Assembly: GCA_950295325.1 (NCBI GenBank) | Contig: OX485804.1 | Location: 9,488,001-9,552,000 of the forward strand | Reading direction: 5' to 3' | Length of the DNA: 64,000 nt | Source of the DNA: Polytrichum commune | Taxonomy: Eukaryota > Streptophyta > Polytrichopsida > Polytrichales > Polytrichaceae | In this document: one piece after another, positions 63,648-64,000 of the stretch | How the letters are laid out: each line of letters opens with the position of its first letter | Numbering within the stretch: position 1 is the first letter of the stretch | Made by a program: the position numbers and the translations under genes | Notes under the pieces: generated by a model | What the model saw: only the letters and a program-made list of their open reading frames with translations | Told to the model about the DNA's origin: nothing | The model's database searches: none

Positions 63648-64000
63648 TCAAATGTATTTCACAAAAGACGGTAGGCCATTTCGCATCTCTGCCAAACAAC
63701 CAAACACTCGCTCCAGTTGCCGTTCTACGGGCAGCCCAATGAGACCCTTCATCTCAATCCTACCACTTTCAAATGTGAGCGAGTCTCTTATACCATTCGA
63801 AGTGATGGCACAGCTGAGCATTTCAAAAGCCTCCAATTCCATGTGTGTTTCCATCACCACTGTTTTTCCTCGAGTGCGGATGCGGTGAATTCCAAGGTCG
63901 GCCGCTAATCGCTTCACGTACATGGTTTTCAGTAGCATTTCCACAGTCGGAGGTTCGGAACCGTACTCGTTTCGCATTCGATTCGTAAAGAGCATCAGAG
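63648..64000 (-). CDS. Mfd/TRCF-type DNA helicase, C-terminal exon (partial)
   Basis: Bacterial Mfd removes stalled RNA polymerase and recruits repair; plants have a plastid-targeted homologue. This segment encodes the last ~115 residues, the C-terminal TRCF regulatory domain: RNEYGSEPPTVEMLL, then YVKRLAADLGIHRI, then a strand-rich region and a final helix ending LPSFVKYI and TGA (63650-63648). It matches the plant rather than the bacterial form in its end. The helicase and RNA-polymerase-binding parts lie beyond the window. The exon appears open to the window edge, so the ATG at 63995 is internal. Confidence 0.85.
   Translation of the reverse strand, partial: LMLFTNRMRNEYGSEPPTVEMLLKTMYVKRLAADLGIHRIRTRGKTVVMETHMELEAFEMLSCAITSNGIRDSLTFESGRIEMKGLIGLPVERQLERVFGCLAEMRNGLPSFVKYI

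Overview
This is nuclear DNA of a land plant. The genes carry many short introns with GT/AG borders, the intergenic DNA is AT-rich and full of transposon debris, and all four recognisable proteins have plant homologues (an SRA-domain protein of the SUVH type, a plant C45-type acyltransferase, a plastid-type SRPBCC lipid-transport/cyclase protein, and the plant Mfd/TRCF helicase). A Stowaway-type terminal repeat suggests an angiosperm, but I cannot name the lineage from sequence alone. Many apparent open frames in the window start with GTG, CTG or TTG and are noise.

Layout. 1-2.47 kb: repeat-poor intergenic DNA with one Stowaway-like MITE. 2.48-7.08 kb and 7.36-13.14 kb: two diverged direct copies of the 3' half of an SRA gene plus about 2-3 kb of its downstream flank. 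The left copy is a wrecked pseudogene and the right copy is part of the intact gene. 11.16-19.8 kb, minus strand: the intact SRA gene, rebuilt here as a 5' UTR exon plus eight coding exons (1,240 codons; one 26-nt exon is tentative). 19.8-43.4 kb: no convincing gene. It holds a near-perfectly nested palindrome (22.2-24.0 kb), a 54-bp tandem array, a long-terminal-repeat-like unit (28.26-30.09 kb), several copies of a ~500-bp PIF/Harbinger-like MITE with 3-bp target duplications, other inverted-repeat MITEs and older dispersed repeats.

43.7-48.6 kb, plus strand: a complete eight-exon acyl-CoA:6-aminopenicillanate acyltransferase-like (peptidase C45, Ntn-hydrolase) gene of 363 codons. A duplicated start region lies upstream, a Cys-rich antisense open frame sits in intron 3, and a 42-bp tandem array follows downstream. 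50.8-53.9 kb, minus strand: a complete seven-exon SRPBCC gene (233 codons) with a transit-peptide-like N-terminus. 54-63 kb: a second long-terminal-repeat-like unit in the opposite orientation to the first (56.3-58.8 kb), an inverted-repeat MITE, and a 2,505-bp CACTA transposon with intact termini and an AGA target duplication. 63.65-64 kb, minus strand: the last exon of an Mfd/TRCF gene that runs off the window.

The genes do not form an operon or an evident pathway. I see no new multi-gene system. The most unusual items are the SRA protein without a SET domain but with a SUMO-interaction-like motif, its tandem partial duplication, the 22-24 kb nested palindrome, and the antisense Cys-rich frame inside the acyltransferase gene.
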